A DNA stretch of 64,000 bases. Origin: Saprospiraceae bacterium. GTDB lineage: Bacteria; Bacteroidota; Bacteroidia; Chitinophagales; Saprospiraceae. Below, piece after piece: positions 49,018 through 57,596 of this stretch (the first letter of the stretch is position 1; the number at the start of each line of letters is the position of its first letter). Position numbers and translations under genes: made by a program. The notes under the pieces are model-generated. The model did not search any database. It saw only the letters and a list, made by a program, of their open reading frames with translations, and was not told where the DNA came from. The stretch is taken from assembly GCA_016711125.1 (NCBI GenBank), contig JADJTQ010000014.1, forward strand, positions 124,001 through 188,000, given 5' to 3'.

Positions 49018-49260
49018 ATCCCGGGCCGCTTTGCTTCTGGCATAATTGACCCGACCCTTTCTTGTTTCATGGCTTTAGTGGGGAATGGAAACAGTTGACA
49101 AAGCAAGAGCTCAAATGAAAAATATTTCCAATATCAAGGGCACCCTCTTCCCAATAACCATATCTATGCCCAACTAAGGCGTTGATCACAAAATCAGTGT
49201 CTTAAACGCAAAACAGATCTCCGGAAGAAAATTTATTTGAGTTTCTTCGCTGATTTCATC

Positions 49261-49292
49261 TATTATCGTAATATTGCAATATTAAGATAATA
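49261..49292. promoter_or_regulatory. Palindromic operator of the arsenic locus (ArsR-type)
   Basis: A 32-base palindrome matched at 30 positions: it starts TATTATC, has CGTAATATTG in the left half and a nearly symmetric CAATATTAAG in the right half, and ends GATAATA. Only one position pair is not complementary. It ends 4 bases before the ATG at 49297. ArsR operators of Bacteroidota have this AT-rich ATCGTAATATTxCGAT-like form as I recall them, so it is the expected place for repressor binding over the promoter or start. Confidence 0.7.
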
Positions 49293-49296
49293 GCAA

Positions 49297-49485
49297 ATGG
49301 GAGTTACTAGAAGCGATTTATTTTCCCTTACCCAAAATGAGGTGGCACTTATACAGGGTACGGTCGATGGATTAAAAATAAACTACTGTATCAATCCTAA
49401 GAGATGGCAACAAATTCAGCAGCAATTCATTGATATTTTTGCCAGCTATCAATCACCAGCAACTAATCCGTGTTGCTCAAATTGA
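49297..49485 (+). pseudogene. ArsR-family repressor remnant lacking the helix-turn-helix domain (in-frame deletion)
   Basis: 62 codons. The first 17 residues (MGVTRSDLFSLTQNEVA) are the N-terminus of Bacteroidota ArsR proteins, and residues 18-62 (LIQGTVDGLKINYCINPKRW ... SPATNPCCSN) are its C-terminus: the wing strand, the YCI-x-P segment and a terminal Cys-Cys pair. The roughly 50 residues in between, which carry the DNA-binding helix-turn-helix, are missing without loss of reading frame. As written the product cannot bind DNA but could still fold poorly or bind As(III) via its cysteines. Operator and start codon are in place. An assembly deletion is an alternative. Confidence 0.72.
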
Positions 49486-49607
49486 GCTAGAGTTTTGCCT
49501 TACCATATAGCTACCTCAATGCTGAACACTTTACAAATCATGAGACTTCAAGACATCAAGACTTCACCTGACCACTTAACTACCTATCTACTCAACGAAT
49601 CAAAAAT

Positions 49608-50237
49608 ATGCAGTCCAATTTTTATCCTGACTTAGCGGCAACCATTGAAGCCTTAAGGTCAGAAAAAATCTCCATTGAAAATTCGCGAATCGAATTCATA
49701 CGGAAAATAGCCCGCTTTATTGAAGATAAGATCCATAAAAGTGAGACTACCAATTTGCTTTTTGTGTGTACCCATAATAGCAGACGGAGTCATCTGGGGC
49801 AGGTTTGGGCATCGGTGGCTGCACATTATTTTGGTATATCGAGATACATCCGGACATTCTCAGGAGGGACAGAGATCACTGCATTCAACCCCAGGGCGGT
49901 TGCCGCTTTACGCCGGACTGGATTTAAGATTGAGGATCAAGTAGGGGAGAATCCAAACTATAAAGTTAGTTTTAGTGAAGATCAGGAGAGGCTGGAATGC
50001 TATTCGAAAAAATTTGATGATGTTTCTATTCCTGTTGATAATCTGGTAGCGATCATGACTTGTTCTGAGGCTGATCAGGACTGTCCTTACATACCAGGGG
50101 TAGATTTGCGTATTCCTCTTCATTATGAAGATCCTAAACTGGCCGATGGTACTCCGGAAGAAGCCGCGAGATATGATGAACGCTGTATGCAGATTGCCGG
50201 AGAGATGTTTTATCTAATGCGCTTGGTCAAAGCCTGA
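49608..50237 (+). CDS. Arsenate reductase, low-molecular-weight-phosphatase type (thioredoxin-coupled ArsC-like)
   Basis: 209 residues. The LMW-PTP P-loop reads CTHNSRRS, Cys54-x5-Arg60, with the preceding strand LLFVCTHNSRRS. The second cysteine region is MTCSEADQDCPYIPG, giving the resolving cysteines used to reduce the enzyme via thioredoxin or a similar partner, and the general-acid Asp lies in DLRIPLHYEDP. This is the Bacteroidota form, with about 45 extra N-terminal residues of helix. It reduces As(V) to As(III) for export by the ACR3 pump that starts 48 bases downstream. Frame intact. It is preceded by the ArsR remnant. Confidence 0.9.
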   Translation: MQSNFYPDLAATIEALRSEKISIENSRIEFIRKIARFIEDKIHKSETTNLLFVCTHNSRRSHLGQVWASVAAHYFGISRYIRTFSGGTEITAFNPRAVAALRRTGFKIEDQVGENPNYKVSFSEDQERLECYSKKFDDVSIPVDNLVAIMTCSEADQDCPYIPGVDLRIPLHYEDPKLADGTPEEAARYDERCMQIAGEMFYLMRLVKA

Positions 50238-50284
50238 TTTTTCACAGACTTATTTTGACTGTTTGCATTTCCAAATCAACAACC

Positions 50285-51323
50285 ATGACTCAACCTAAAA
50301 AATTAAAATTTCTTGATAGCTATCTCACCTTATGGATATTTCTGGCAATGGCCGTAGGCGTGGGTATTGGATATTTCTTTCCATCTAGTTCGGAGTTAAT
50401 TGACAAATTCAGTGTGGGATCCACCAATATGCCAATCGCGATTGGTCTCATACTAATGATGTACCCTCCATTGGCTAAAGTAGACTATAAATTATTACCG
50501 GAGGTATTTAAGAATACCAAGATTCTATCCATATCATTGATTTTAAATTGGGTCATTGGGCCAGTTTTGATGTTTGTTTTGGCATTAATTTTTTTGAGAG
50601 ACTATCCAGAATATATGGTTGGTTTAATTCTCATCGGGCTAGCAAGGTGCATTGCCATGGTTTTGGTCTGGAACGATCTCGCCGGAGGCAGCAGTGAATA
50701 TGGAGCAGGTTTAGTGGCGCTTAACAGCATTTTTCAGGTTTTTGCTTATAGTTTTTATGCCTGGATATTTATTACCAAATTGCCACCTTTTTTTGGGTTT
50801 GAAGGAGCCATTGTAGATATATCGATTGAAACCATTGCGAGTAGCGTTGCGATTTATTTAGGCATTCCATTTTTAGCCGGTTTGTTGAGCCGTTTGTTAT
50901 TGGTTAAGCTTAAAGGTGAACATTGGTATATGACTCAGTTTATTCCGGCTATTTCTCCAATTACGTGAAGAGCCCTGCTATTTACCAGTGTGGTGATGGT
51001 TTCTCTCAAGGGTGAATTAATTGTACAAATCCCATTCGATGTGATCCGGATCGCTATTCCTTGCTGATTTATTTTGTGATTATGTTTTTGCCGGATTTTT
51101 TATCAGTAAGCATATTGGTACTCCGTACGACCGCAATATGTCGGTTTCATTTACCGCGGCCGGCAATAATTTTGAGTTGGCCATTGCGGTTGCGATCGCT
51201 GTATTCGGATTAAATAGTGGTCAGGCATTTGCCGGAGTGATTGGGCCACTGGTTGAAGTGCCTGCTTTGATTTTGTTGGTGCAAGTGTCGATTTGGTTGA
51301 AGAAGAAGTATTACACTCAATAG
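50285..51323 (+). CDS. Arsenite efflux pump ACR3-type (in-frame TGA plus two single-base losses)
   Basis: About 346 residues when repaired, the usual length. The start at 50285 (MTQPKKLKFLDSYLTLWIFLAM) is typical. Visible: helices with VGVGIGYFFPS, LIGLARCIAMVLVWNDLAGG (carrying the conserved cysteine of ACR3), and the late SFTAAGNNFELAIAVAIAVFGLNSG, a family hallmark. Breaks: TGA at 50966-50968 in the loop ISPIT-x-RALLFT, a lost T at 51060 (CCTTGCTG for CCTTTGCTG), and another lost T near 51084. After repair the stretch reads IAIPLLIYFVIMFFAGFFISKHIG. Role: export of As(III), final step of resistance. As written no functional pump is encoded. Confidence 0.85.
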
Positions 51324-51470
51324 TCACGGTCTTCCGACTTCGGGCTTCCGACACCCGACACCGGCTTCGGGCTTCCGACTCCCGACATCCAGCTTCGGGC
51401 TTCCGACACCCGACACCCGACTTCGGTCTTCCGACACCCGACACCTGGCTTCAGTCTTCCGGCTTCCCGC
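51324..51470. repeat. GC-rich degenerate tandem repeat (CTTCCGG / CCGACACC type), copy 2
   Basis: It fills the whole space between the ACR3 stop (51323) and the stop of the flavin monooxygenase (51471). Its units CTTCGGGCTTCCGACACCCGACACC are the same as those at 42139-42321, but arranged differently. It would read as low-complexity peptide in all frames. Convergent gene ends flank it, so it may affect termination. Confidence 0.85.
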
Positions 51471-52598
51471 TCACATCGCATCTGCCACCTTCTCCGAATC
51501 TGTGTATATCGATCCCAAAATACCTCCCAGCTTGTAGTTGTCAAAACCGAGGAAATAGAGTCCTTTAAATTCTCCGGTGCCAATGCAATCTTTGGGTAAA
51601 CCATGTCGATCTACCAGGCCACGAGTGTTTTCAAGGAGGTGATCAATTCCGGATTGATATCCTGTGGCCAGAATCACCTCGTCCACTTCCAGTTGATCAC
51701 CATTTTTAAGAACGACACCATTGATGACGAAATGATCGATGTCGGGTACTATTTTAGTACTGCCATCTTTGATTTTAGCGACAGTACCAAGATCGATCAC
51801 CGGTGTCTGGCCTGTCTGACGAAGTTGATCTATCGGATCCATGGTTGAGTGCTGAAGCCCGTATTTTGTTAAGTCACCAATAATCAGCCGGGTAGAGAAC
51901 CGACTTATCATTTTGCCCAAACGAAACGGAAGTTTATCCAACATTTTGGCCGTAAGTTGGGCTGGACGACCGAACACGTCACGTGGCACAATATTAACCG
52001 GTGAACGCACTGATAGGAAGTGCTGGACTTTACTCTCTGCCAGGTCAAGCGCAATTTCTGCCCCGGTGTTGCCCATACCAACGATCAAAACTTTTTTTCC
52101 AAAAAAGGGCTGAGGATTTTTATAGTCACGACTATGGAGGATATTACCATTGAATTTTTCCAAACCGTCCCACCTGGGCCTCACAGGTATCCGGTTAGAT
52201 CCTGTAGCAATGATGACCTTTTCCGCTTCATACAGATTTCGATTCGTTTGCATCTGCCAATGATCATTTTTCCTTTTAATCTTTTGAACTTCAACTCCAA
52301 AGACCGGATTGATGTCAAATTGCCTGGCATAATTAGCGTAATAATCAACTAGCTGTTGACGTGACACATAGGTTGGATATTCCTTTGGAAACGGTAAATG
52401 GGGTAAATGAGATAGCTGCTTGACAGTGTGTAAATGCAGGCGATCATAATGACGGTGCCACATCGCGGCGATTTGACGGGCTTTTTCAATAATGGTAAAT
52501 TCAAAACCCTTTTCTCTCAATCTACCAGCTATAGCCAGTCCGGCCGGACCGGCACCGACGATGATAATCTTGGTTTTTAGAGGGTTAGTCACTTCCAT
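51471..52598 (-). CDS. Flavin-containing monooxygenase-like protein (ArsO-like position)
   Basis: 375 residues. FAD-binding GAGPAGLAIAGRL near residue 14, an NADPH-binding GMGNTGAEIALDL near 172, and an FMO-like sequence IATGSNRIPVRP between them. A late ILATGYQSG confirms the two-dinucleotide-fold layout. Such proteins oxygenate soft nucleophiles, and in several bacteria a member called ArsO sits in arsenic operons with unclear role. Here it converges with acr3, so it shares the neighbourhood but not the transcript. Substrate inference only from context. Confidence 0.85.
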   Translation of the reverse strand: MEVTNPLKTKIIIVGAGPAGLAIAGRLREKGFEFTIIEKARQIAAMWHRHYDRLHLHTVKQLSHLPHLPFPKEYPTYVSRQQLVDYYANYARQFDINPVFGVEVQKIKRKNDHWQMQTNRNLYEAEKVIIATGSNRIPVRPRWDGLEKFNGNILHSRDYKNPQPFFGKKVLIVGMGNTGAEIALDLAESKVQHFLSVRSPVNIVPRDVFGRPAQLTAKMLDKLPFRLGKMISRFSTRLIIGDLTKYGLQHSTMDPIDQLRQTGQTPVIDLGTVAKIKDGSTKIVPDIDHFVINGVVLKNGDQLEVDEVILATGYQSGIDHLLENTRGLVDRHGLPKDCIGTGEFKGLYFLGFDNYKLGGILGSIYTDSEKVADAM

Positions 52599-52747
52599 TC
52601 CACATTGGTTATTTGACGGTCAAGATAGGATTAAGTTTTATGGGAGCCAAGGTGTGATGACCTAAAGAAACTTTGGAAGGCAGAAAGTTTAAAGTCTTTT
52701 AACCTATACGTTCTAAAGAGAAATGAACAATGAAAAACGTATTCAAT

Positions 52748-53293
52748 TTACTTCTGCACTACATTGGCCGTCAGTAAACTATGTTGCATTAGTAACCTGC
52801 CTAAATAAATAGATTGATGATAGACCGGCACAGAAAGTATATATCCCTGAGCTGTCTTATGGGTATGCACAGTTGCATCCTGGCTAAATAGACTGGCGGG
52901 AAAATTTTCTTTGACATGATCACCTTCAATTCGTTTATTAGTTGATATCTCAATCTTCCCGTCAGCTTGTACATAATCAATTTGAGTGATCAGTGTTTCT
53001 CTGACAATGTTTTCCAATTGATCACGTAACTCAGACCAGGATTTACTATAGAGAGGATCACGAACTAACGATGCATAAAAGGAGCTTTGTCTTTTTATTT
53101 CTTCCACATGATTCTGCTCGGTGATTGTGGCAATTTTATCATTGCATGCTATCTGTTCTTCTTCCAATTGGATTTTTGCCTGCCGCTGCACCCATTTTTT
53201 GCCGCTGTAAAAATAAATATTGCCTGCGCTCAATAGTCCAATCACTAAATACCAGTACCAATTTCGTTTAAAATGTGCTCCCATTATGCTCAA
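52748..53293 (-). CDS. Hypothetical protein with N-terminal membrane anchor and extracytoplasmic sensor-like domain
   Basis: 181 residues. One transmembrane helix at about residues 13-30 (YWYLVIGLLSAGNIYFYSG), a helical region (40-100), and a domain of short strands to the end (QIDYVQADGKIEIST, ILSVPVYHQSIYLGRLLMQHSLL) that resembles a Cache/PAS-like sensor fold. No output domain. I do not recognise the family. Its start overlaps the stop of the acyl-CoA ligase by 4 bases (ATGA at 53290), so translation is coupled. Function unknown. Confidence 0.6.
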   Translation of the reverse strand: MSIMGAHFKRNWYWYLVIGLLSAGNIYFYSGKKWVQRQAKIQLEEEQIACNDKIATITEQNHVEEIKRQSSFYASLVRDPLYSKSWSELRDQLENIVRETLITQIDYVQADGKIEISTNKRIEGDHVKENFPASLFSQDATVHTHKTAQGYILSVPVYHQSIYLGRLLMQHSLLTANVVQK

Positions 53294-54843
53294 AGATTTC
53301 TTAGTGCTCGTTTTAATATTTTTCCGGTGGCATTCATCGGAAGACTGTCAATAAATTGGATTTTTCGGGGGTATTTGTAAGCTGCCACCCTATCTTTGGT
53401 CCAGGTAAGCAGTTCACCTTCTGTAAGATTGGCGCCTTGTTTTAAAACGACATATGCCATCACTTCCTCACCCATCTGATCGTCAGGAACGCCAATTATT
53501 GCAACCATTGAAACGGAAGAATGGTTCATCATAACTTCTTCTACCTCCCGTGGATACACATTCAAACCTCCCCGGATGATCATGTCTTTCGTACGATCGA
53601 CGATGTAATAGTAACCGTCGCTATCTTTTATAGCCACATCACCTGAATACAACCAGCCGTCTTGCAGTGATTCGGCCGTCGCTTCCGGATTTTGATAATA
53701 GCCTTTCATGACGTTATGTCCCTTGTAGAGCAGCTGTCCCTTTTCGCCAAGCGGTACCTCATCACCATTTTCATCAACCAATTTGACCTGAACCCCCCAA
53801 ACTGGATTGCCAATCGAACCTGCTTTCCGGACCCGGCCAGGGTGATTGAAGGTCACCACGGGAGATCCTTCCGACATACCATATCCCTCATATATCGGGA
53901 CGTTATATTTCTTTTCAAAATCAGTTATGATCTGTGATGGCAATGCTGCTCCTCCCGATACACAAAGACGTAGCGTTGACCGGATTCGATTAAGGCGTTC
54001 GTCTTCATCCGGATCAAAATAATTGATCAGACCCCAATACATCGTGGGTACTCCGGCGAACACCGTTATGCCTTCGTTGACGATCAGCTGCTGCACAGCA
54101 CCAGCTTCAAAACGCACGAGCATGGTTGAGGTGAGTCCGTGCATAATCCCTGCATTCATCAAACAGGTCTGACCGAATATGTGAAACAAGGGAAGCACGA
54201 TCAGCATCCGGTCATCAGGTTTTAGTTGAAAAAGATGACGGCACAAGTCTGCATTCCATAATAAATTAGAGTGGCTCAACTCAGCACCCTTGGGTCTGCC
54301 GGTAGTGCCCGAAGTGTATATAATGACCGCGGTATCCTCACTACCAGTAGGGCGGCTCTCATAGTCAGGCTTCTCCAGTGAAATAAATTCACTTAAGGTT
54401 GTTGTCTCAACAAATGGCGTTGACCCCCCGGGGCTGCTAGTGATGCAGATAAATTGCTGGCAAGATTCAACCTGCCCGAATCCCTGATATCCTTCTGCAC
54501 CCATGGGCAGGGCAGCATTACCTTCAAAACAGAAATACAGTTTGGCACCCGAGTCTTGTAAATGATAAGCCACCTCATTCTTTTTCAGAAGAATACTTAA
54601 TGGCACTACTACCGCTCCCGTTTTTAAAATCCCAAAGTATATAATGGGGAAATAGGGAAGATTGGGACAACTCAGTGCGATTCTGTCTCCTGGCAGGATG
54701 CCCGCCCGGTGTAGGGCATTGGCCACCTGATTGGCCATGGTGTTTATTTGTTTAAAACTTAGCCGGGTGTCATTAAAAACGAAGGCAATTTTTTCAGGTA
54801 AATTGTGCGAGCTATCCTCCAGGATAGTTGATAAATTAAGCAT
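53290..54843 (-). CDS. Long-chain fatty-acid--CoA ligase-like AMP-binding enzyme
   Basis: 517 residues. Adenylate-forming family: P-loop YTSGTTGRPKG, A5 motif YEGYGMSEGSP, A7 YSGDVAIKDSDGYYYIVDR and A10 PMNATGKILKR with the catalytic lysine. The sequence lies in the acyl-CoA synthetase group with a medium-to-long-chain or aryl substrate. The exact acid cannot be read. It activates a carboxylate as acyl-AMP and then acyl-CoA in the cytoplasm. Divergent from the outer-membrane protein gene at 55025. A palindrome lies between them. Confidence 0.92.
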   Translation of the reverse strand: MLNLSTILEDSSHNLPEKIAFVFNDTRLSFKQINTMANQVANALHRAGILPGDRIALSCPNLPYFPIIYFGILKTGAVVVPLSILLKKNEVAYHLQDSGAKLYFCFEGNAALPMGAEGYQGFGQVESCQQFICITSSPGGSTPFVETTTLSEFISLEKPDYESRPTGSEDTAVIIYTSGTTGRPKGAELSHSNLLWNADLCRHLFQLKPDDRMLIVLPLFHIFGQTCLMNAGIMHGLTSTMLVRFEAGAVQQLIVNEGITVFAGVPTMYWGLINYFDPDEDERLNRIRSTLRLCVSGGAALPSQIITDFEKKYNVPIYEGYGMSEGSPVVTFNHPGRVRKAGSIGNPVWGVQVKLVDENGDEVPLGEKGQLLYKGHNVMKGYYQNPEATAESLQDGWLYSGDVAIKDSDGYYYIVDRTKDMIIRGGLNVYPREVEEVMMNHSSVSMVAIIGVPDDQMGEEVMAYVVLKQGANLTEGELLTWTKDRVAAYKYPRKIQFIDSLPMNATGKILKRALRNL

Positions 54844-54937
54844 ATTTCTTTTTTGTGGAATGAAAAGATAATTTACAAATTTTCAGTCGCTCAAAGAAAA
54901 TTGATCACTTTCAATTGGAATATTTCTTGATACCCAC

Positions 54938-54960
54938 ATGCTTATGGGGCCCATAAGCAT
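54938..54960. promoter_or_regulatory. Perfect 11-bp palindrome between divergent genes
   Basis: Arms ATGCTTATGGG and CCCATAAGCAT around one G. It lies between the acyl-CoA ligase gene (start 54843, minus) and the outer-membrane protein gene, just upstream of the candidate promoter at 54984. It may be an operator for either gene. As RNA it would make a 9-bp hairpin with a 5-base loop. Confidence 0.5.
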
Positions 54961-54983
54961 TTACTTTCACTGCCTAATTTCCT

Positions 54984-54991
54984 ACCTTTGC
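54984..54991 (+). promoter_or_regulatory. Candidate -7 element for the outer-membrane protein gene
   Basis: TACCTTTG matches TAnnTTTG, with a weak TTTA 19 bases upstream in place of TTTG. Its position downstream of the ATG at 54938 argues that translation starts at the GTG at 55025, 33 bases further on. Confidence 0.45.
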
Positions 54992-55024
54992 GATTTTTTA
55001 ACAATTTTGGTAATCTGGTTTGAC

Positions 55025-56266
55025 GTGATTCACAAATTAATCTCAATTATCATTGTATTTTTTCTGATTTCAGGCATCAATGCTCAGTCTCTGACGCAAA
55101 AGGACTTTTTAGATGTATATGTAGACTGTGGCTTTTGCAATATGAATGATATTCGGAATAATGTGCCTTATATCAATTATGTGCGAGAGGCTCTTCTCTC
55201 AGATGTCCATGTCTTGGTGACCAGAGTGCCGAGCGGAGCCAATGGGTACAACTATTCTTTCCGGTTTATAGGCCGGAATGACTTTAAGGATACAAATTTG
55301 ACCCGGTCCTTTACAGAAAATCCTGATATGTTACTCGCCGAGCGACAGCGTGGGATTCGGAATATTCTAGAACTCGGGCTTTCTAACTTCTGGTCTCAGA
55401 CAAAAATGGCAGAGCGATTGAGTATCAAAGTGAATGAAGATAGAAAACGGGATATAGCAACCTCTGATGAGAAAAAGGATCGCTGGAATAACTGGGTGAT
55501 TTCCATTGAGGGAGGAAGTTCACTCGATCATGAAACAATAAGAAAAGAATCCAGGTTATGGGGCAGGCTATCGATAGACCGGGTTACCGAATTGTGGCGG
55601 ATTCGTAATTATCTTTATGCCAGGGGTGACTACCAGGTATTCACCAGTGAGGACGAGGAGATCAGGAGCAATGTATATCGTAAATATGGCTCAACCCAGA
55701 TTGTCCGTAGTATCAACGATCATTGGTCTTCAGGATTTTTCATCTCGGTTAGTCAAAGTACATTTGATAATCTTGATTTATCGACCAGGATTGCCCCAGC
55801 GTTTGAGTACAGTATTTTCCCCTACACGGAAGTGCAGGAGCGGGAATTGACCATTTCGTACCGGGTGAGTCATCTATTTCGGGACTATACGGAAGAAACC
55901 ATTTTCAATGAATTGTCAGAGAATCTTTTTGGTCAGAGTCTGGTTATGGCGGCCCGCTTTACTCAACCATGGGGTAACCTCTACGCTGAACTGGAGGGCT
56001 CTCATTATTTTCATGATCTTAGTCAAAACCGGTTGGTATTTGAAGGTCGGGTGAATGTTCGAATCGTCAAAGGTCTATCACTGTCGCTAGGTAACAATTT
56101 CGAATTAATTAATGACCAGCGATCATTGCCCAAGCGAGATATTTCGCTAGAGGAATTACTTTTGGCCCAACGGCAAGCTGCAACCAGTTTTCGCTTGGGA
56201 GGCCAAATGGGCATCAATTATACGTTTGGATCGATATATAACAATGTCGTTAATACCCGTTTGTAA
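55025..56266 (+). CDS. Putative outer-membrane protein, function unknown
   Basis: 413 residues from the GTG at 55025, which gives a compact signal peptide (VIHKLISIIIVFFLISGINAQS). The upstream ATG at 54938 lies in a palindrome and upstream of the candidate promoter and would place the signal 30 residues inside. The mature protein starts with CGFCNMNDIRNNVPYINYVRE, and from about residue 170 to the end there are alternating beta-strands typical of barrels (GFFISVSQSTFD, ELTISYRVSHLFRDY, GGQMGINYTFGSI), so it is probably in the outer membrane. I do not recognise the family with certainty. A pair of cysteines near the mature N-terminus is unusual. Confidence 0.65.
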   Translation: MIHKLISIIIVFFLISGINAQSLTQKDFLDVYVDCGFCNMNDIRNNVPYINYVREALLSDVHVLVTRVPSGANGYNYSFRFIGRNDFKDTNLTRSFTENPDMLLAERQRGIRNILELGLSNFWSQTKMAERLSIKVNEDRKRDIATSDEKKDRWNNWVISIEGGSSLDHETIRKESRLWGRLSIDRVTELWRIRNYLYARGDYQVFTSEDEEIRSNVYRKYGSTQIVRSINDHWSSGFFISVSQSTFDNLDLSTRIAPAFEYSIFPYTEVQERELTISYRVSHLFRDYTEETIFNELSENLFGQSLVMAARFTQPWGNLYAELEGSHYFHDLSQNRLVFEGRVNVRIVKGLSLSLGNNFELINDQRSLPKRDISLEELLLAQRQAATSFRLGGQMGINYTFGSIYNNVVNTRL

Positions 56267-56342
56267 AGAAGCCACTGTTAGGTTTTTTACCCATATCAAC
56301 TAATTAATCACTTAACGAATCATCCAATCATCCAATCAAAAA

Positions 56343-57344
56343 TTGACCAATTCAAAAAAAATCAAAGACGATCAGGTTCGTTGGGGTATCATCGGAGTCG
56401 GAGATGTTTGTGAAAAAAAGAGTGCACCAGCCATGCAGCTTATCGCAAATTCATCCATAGAGGCAGTAATGCGTCGCAATAGCGAAAAAGCCGCCGACTA
56501 CGCAAGAAGGCACCAGATAGCGAAATGGTATGACGATGCGTCCCGTTTAATCGAAGATAAGAACATCAATGCGATTTATATTGCTACACCCCCTTCTTCG
56601 CATTTGAAGTATACAACGATGGCTGCTGAAGCCGGCAAAGCGGTGTATGTCGAGAAGCCCATGGCACTCAATTATACCGAATGTCAGCAGATGATTGCGA
56701 AGTGCAATGAACAGGGAGTGCCACTATACGTCGCCTACTACCGAAGAGCATTGGCCAATTTCCTTAAGGTTAAAGAGATCATCGAATCCGGAATGATTGG
56801 TGAGGTGAGGGCCGTACACATTAAACTACTTAAATCAGCAGGTGAAGTCAGTGCCCAGGTAGATAATTGGAGAGTGGATCCTAGTATTTCGGGAGGCGGT
56901 CATTTCGTTGACTTAGCTTCTCATCAATTGGATTTTTTCGATTTTATTTTTGGCCCAGTCCAAAAAGTGCATGGGTTGGTCGCCAATCAAGCCAAATTGT
57001 ATGAGGCCGAAGATATCGTCACTGCCAGTTTTGAATTTGCCAATGGCGTCATCGGTTCGGGTTTATGGTGTTTTACGGTAGCACCAAATGCTGAAGAAGA
57101 AACGATGCAAATCATCGGGAGCAAGGGACAAGTGCAATTTTCCTGTTTTGGATCACCAGATATTGAATTGCAGATAGACGGTCAGGCCCAAAAAAAATTG
57201 CAGTTTGAATACCCCAGACATATCCAGCGACCTCTCATCGAAACCATCGTGGCGGATTTGCTTGGGCAGGGTACTTGTGCCAGTCTCGGCATTTCGGCCA
57301 GTAGGACCAATTTTATTTTAGACCAGATCTTGTCGGGTAATTAG
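56343..57344 (+). CDS. Gfo/Idh/MocA oxidoreductase (cytoplasmic)
   Basis: 333 residues starting at a TTG (56343). The NAD(P)-binding fold is VRWGIIGVGDVCEKK, followed by the family signature YVEKPMALNY. The C-terminal domain carries LKSAGEVSAQVDNWRVDPSISGGGHFVDLASHQLD, in which the His of HFVDLASHQ is the usual catalytic position. Substrate likely a cyclic polyol or sugar. The neighbouring FAD dehydrogenase gene follows after about 250 bases with repeats between. No signal peptide. Confidence 0.9.
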   Translation: MTNSKKIKDDQVRWGIIGVGDVCEKKSAPAMQLIANSSIEAVMRRNSEKAADYARRHQIAKWYDDASRLIEDKNINAIYIATPPSSHLKYTTMAAEAGKAVYVEKPMALNYTECQQMIAKCNEQGVPLYVAYYRRALANFLKVKEIIESGMIGEVRAVHIKLLKSAGEVSAQVDNWRVDPSISGGGHFVDLASHQLDFFDFIFGPVQKVHGLVANQAKLYEAEDIVTASFEFANGVIGSGLWCFTVAPNAEEETMQIIGSKGQVQFSCFGSPDIELQIDGQAQKKLQFEYPRHIQRPLIETIVADLLGQGTCASLGISASRTNFILDQILSGN

Positions 57345-57392
57345 CCTTTCTTGAAACAACAACCTCGGACTGATTTGTTGACACGGAAAACT

Positions 57393-57530
57393 AGAAAGAA
57401 TGGAAAATTGCAACCAAATTGTAGTGACGGATCTATTCCGTCGAACAACTATCAAGGGTGACATGGAAAATTGGAAGAATGGAAAATTGGAAACCAAATT
57501 GCAGCGATGTAATATTCCATCGAACGCTAT
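57393..57530. repeat. Two copies of a roughly 58-bp direct repeat with an internal hairpin
   Basis: Copy A starts at 57393, copy B at 57473, each beginning AAGAATGGAAAATTG and continuing to CGAAC-CTAT. Each contains a short stem: GACGGA with TCCGTC (57426-57442) in A, and GATG with CATC (57506-57521) in B. The C-G pair of A is replaced by T-A in B. No protein coding is likely. Similar sequence may recur elsewhere in the genome. Confidence 0.7.
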
Positions 57531-57596
57531 ATCCTTACCTGTGGGTTGTCAAATGAAGATATTTTTTGCATTTTGTCTAGGTAATAATCGATGATC

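Noticed and set aside
51324..51470. Short proteins rich in Ser, Arg and Pro in the second repeat tract
   Set aside because: Same reason: the repeat has few stops; no start signal or family match.
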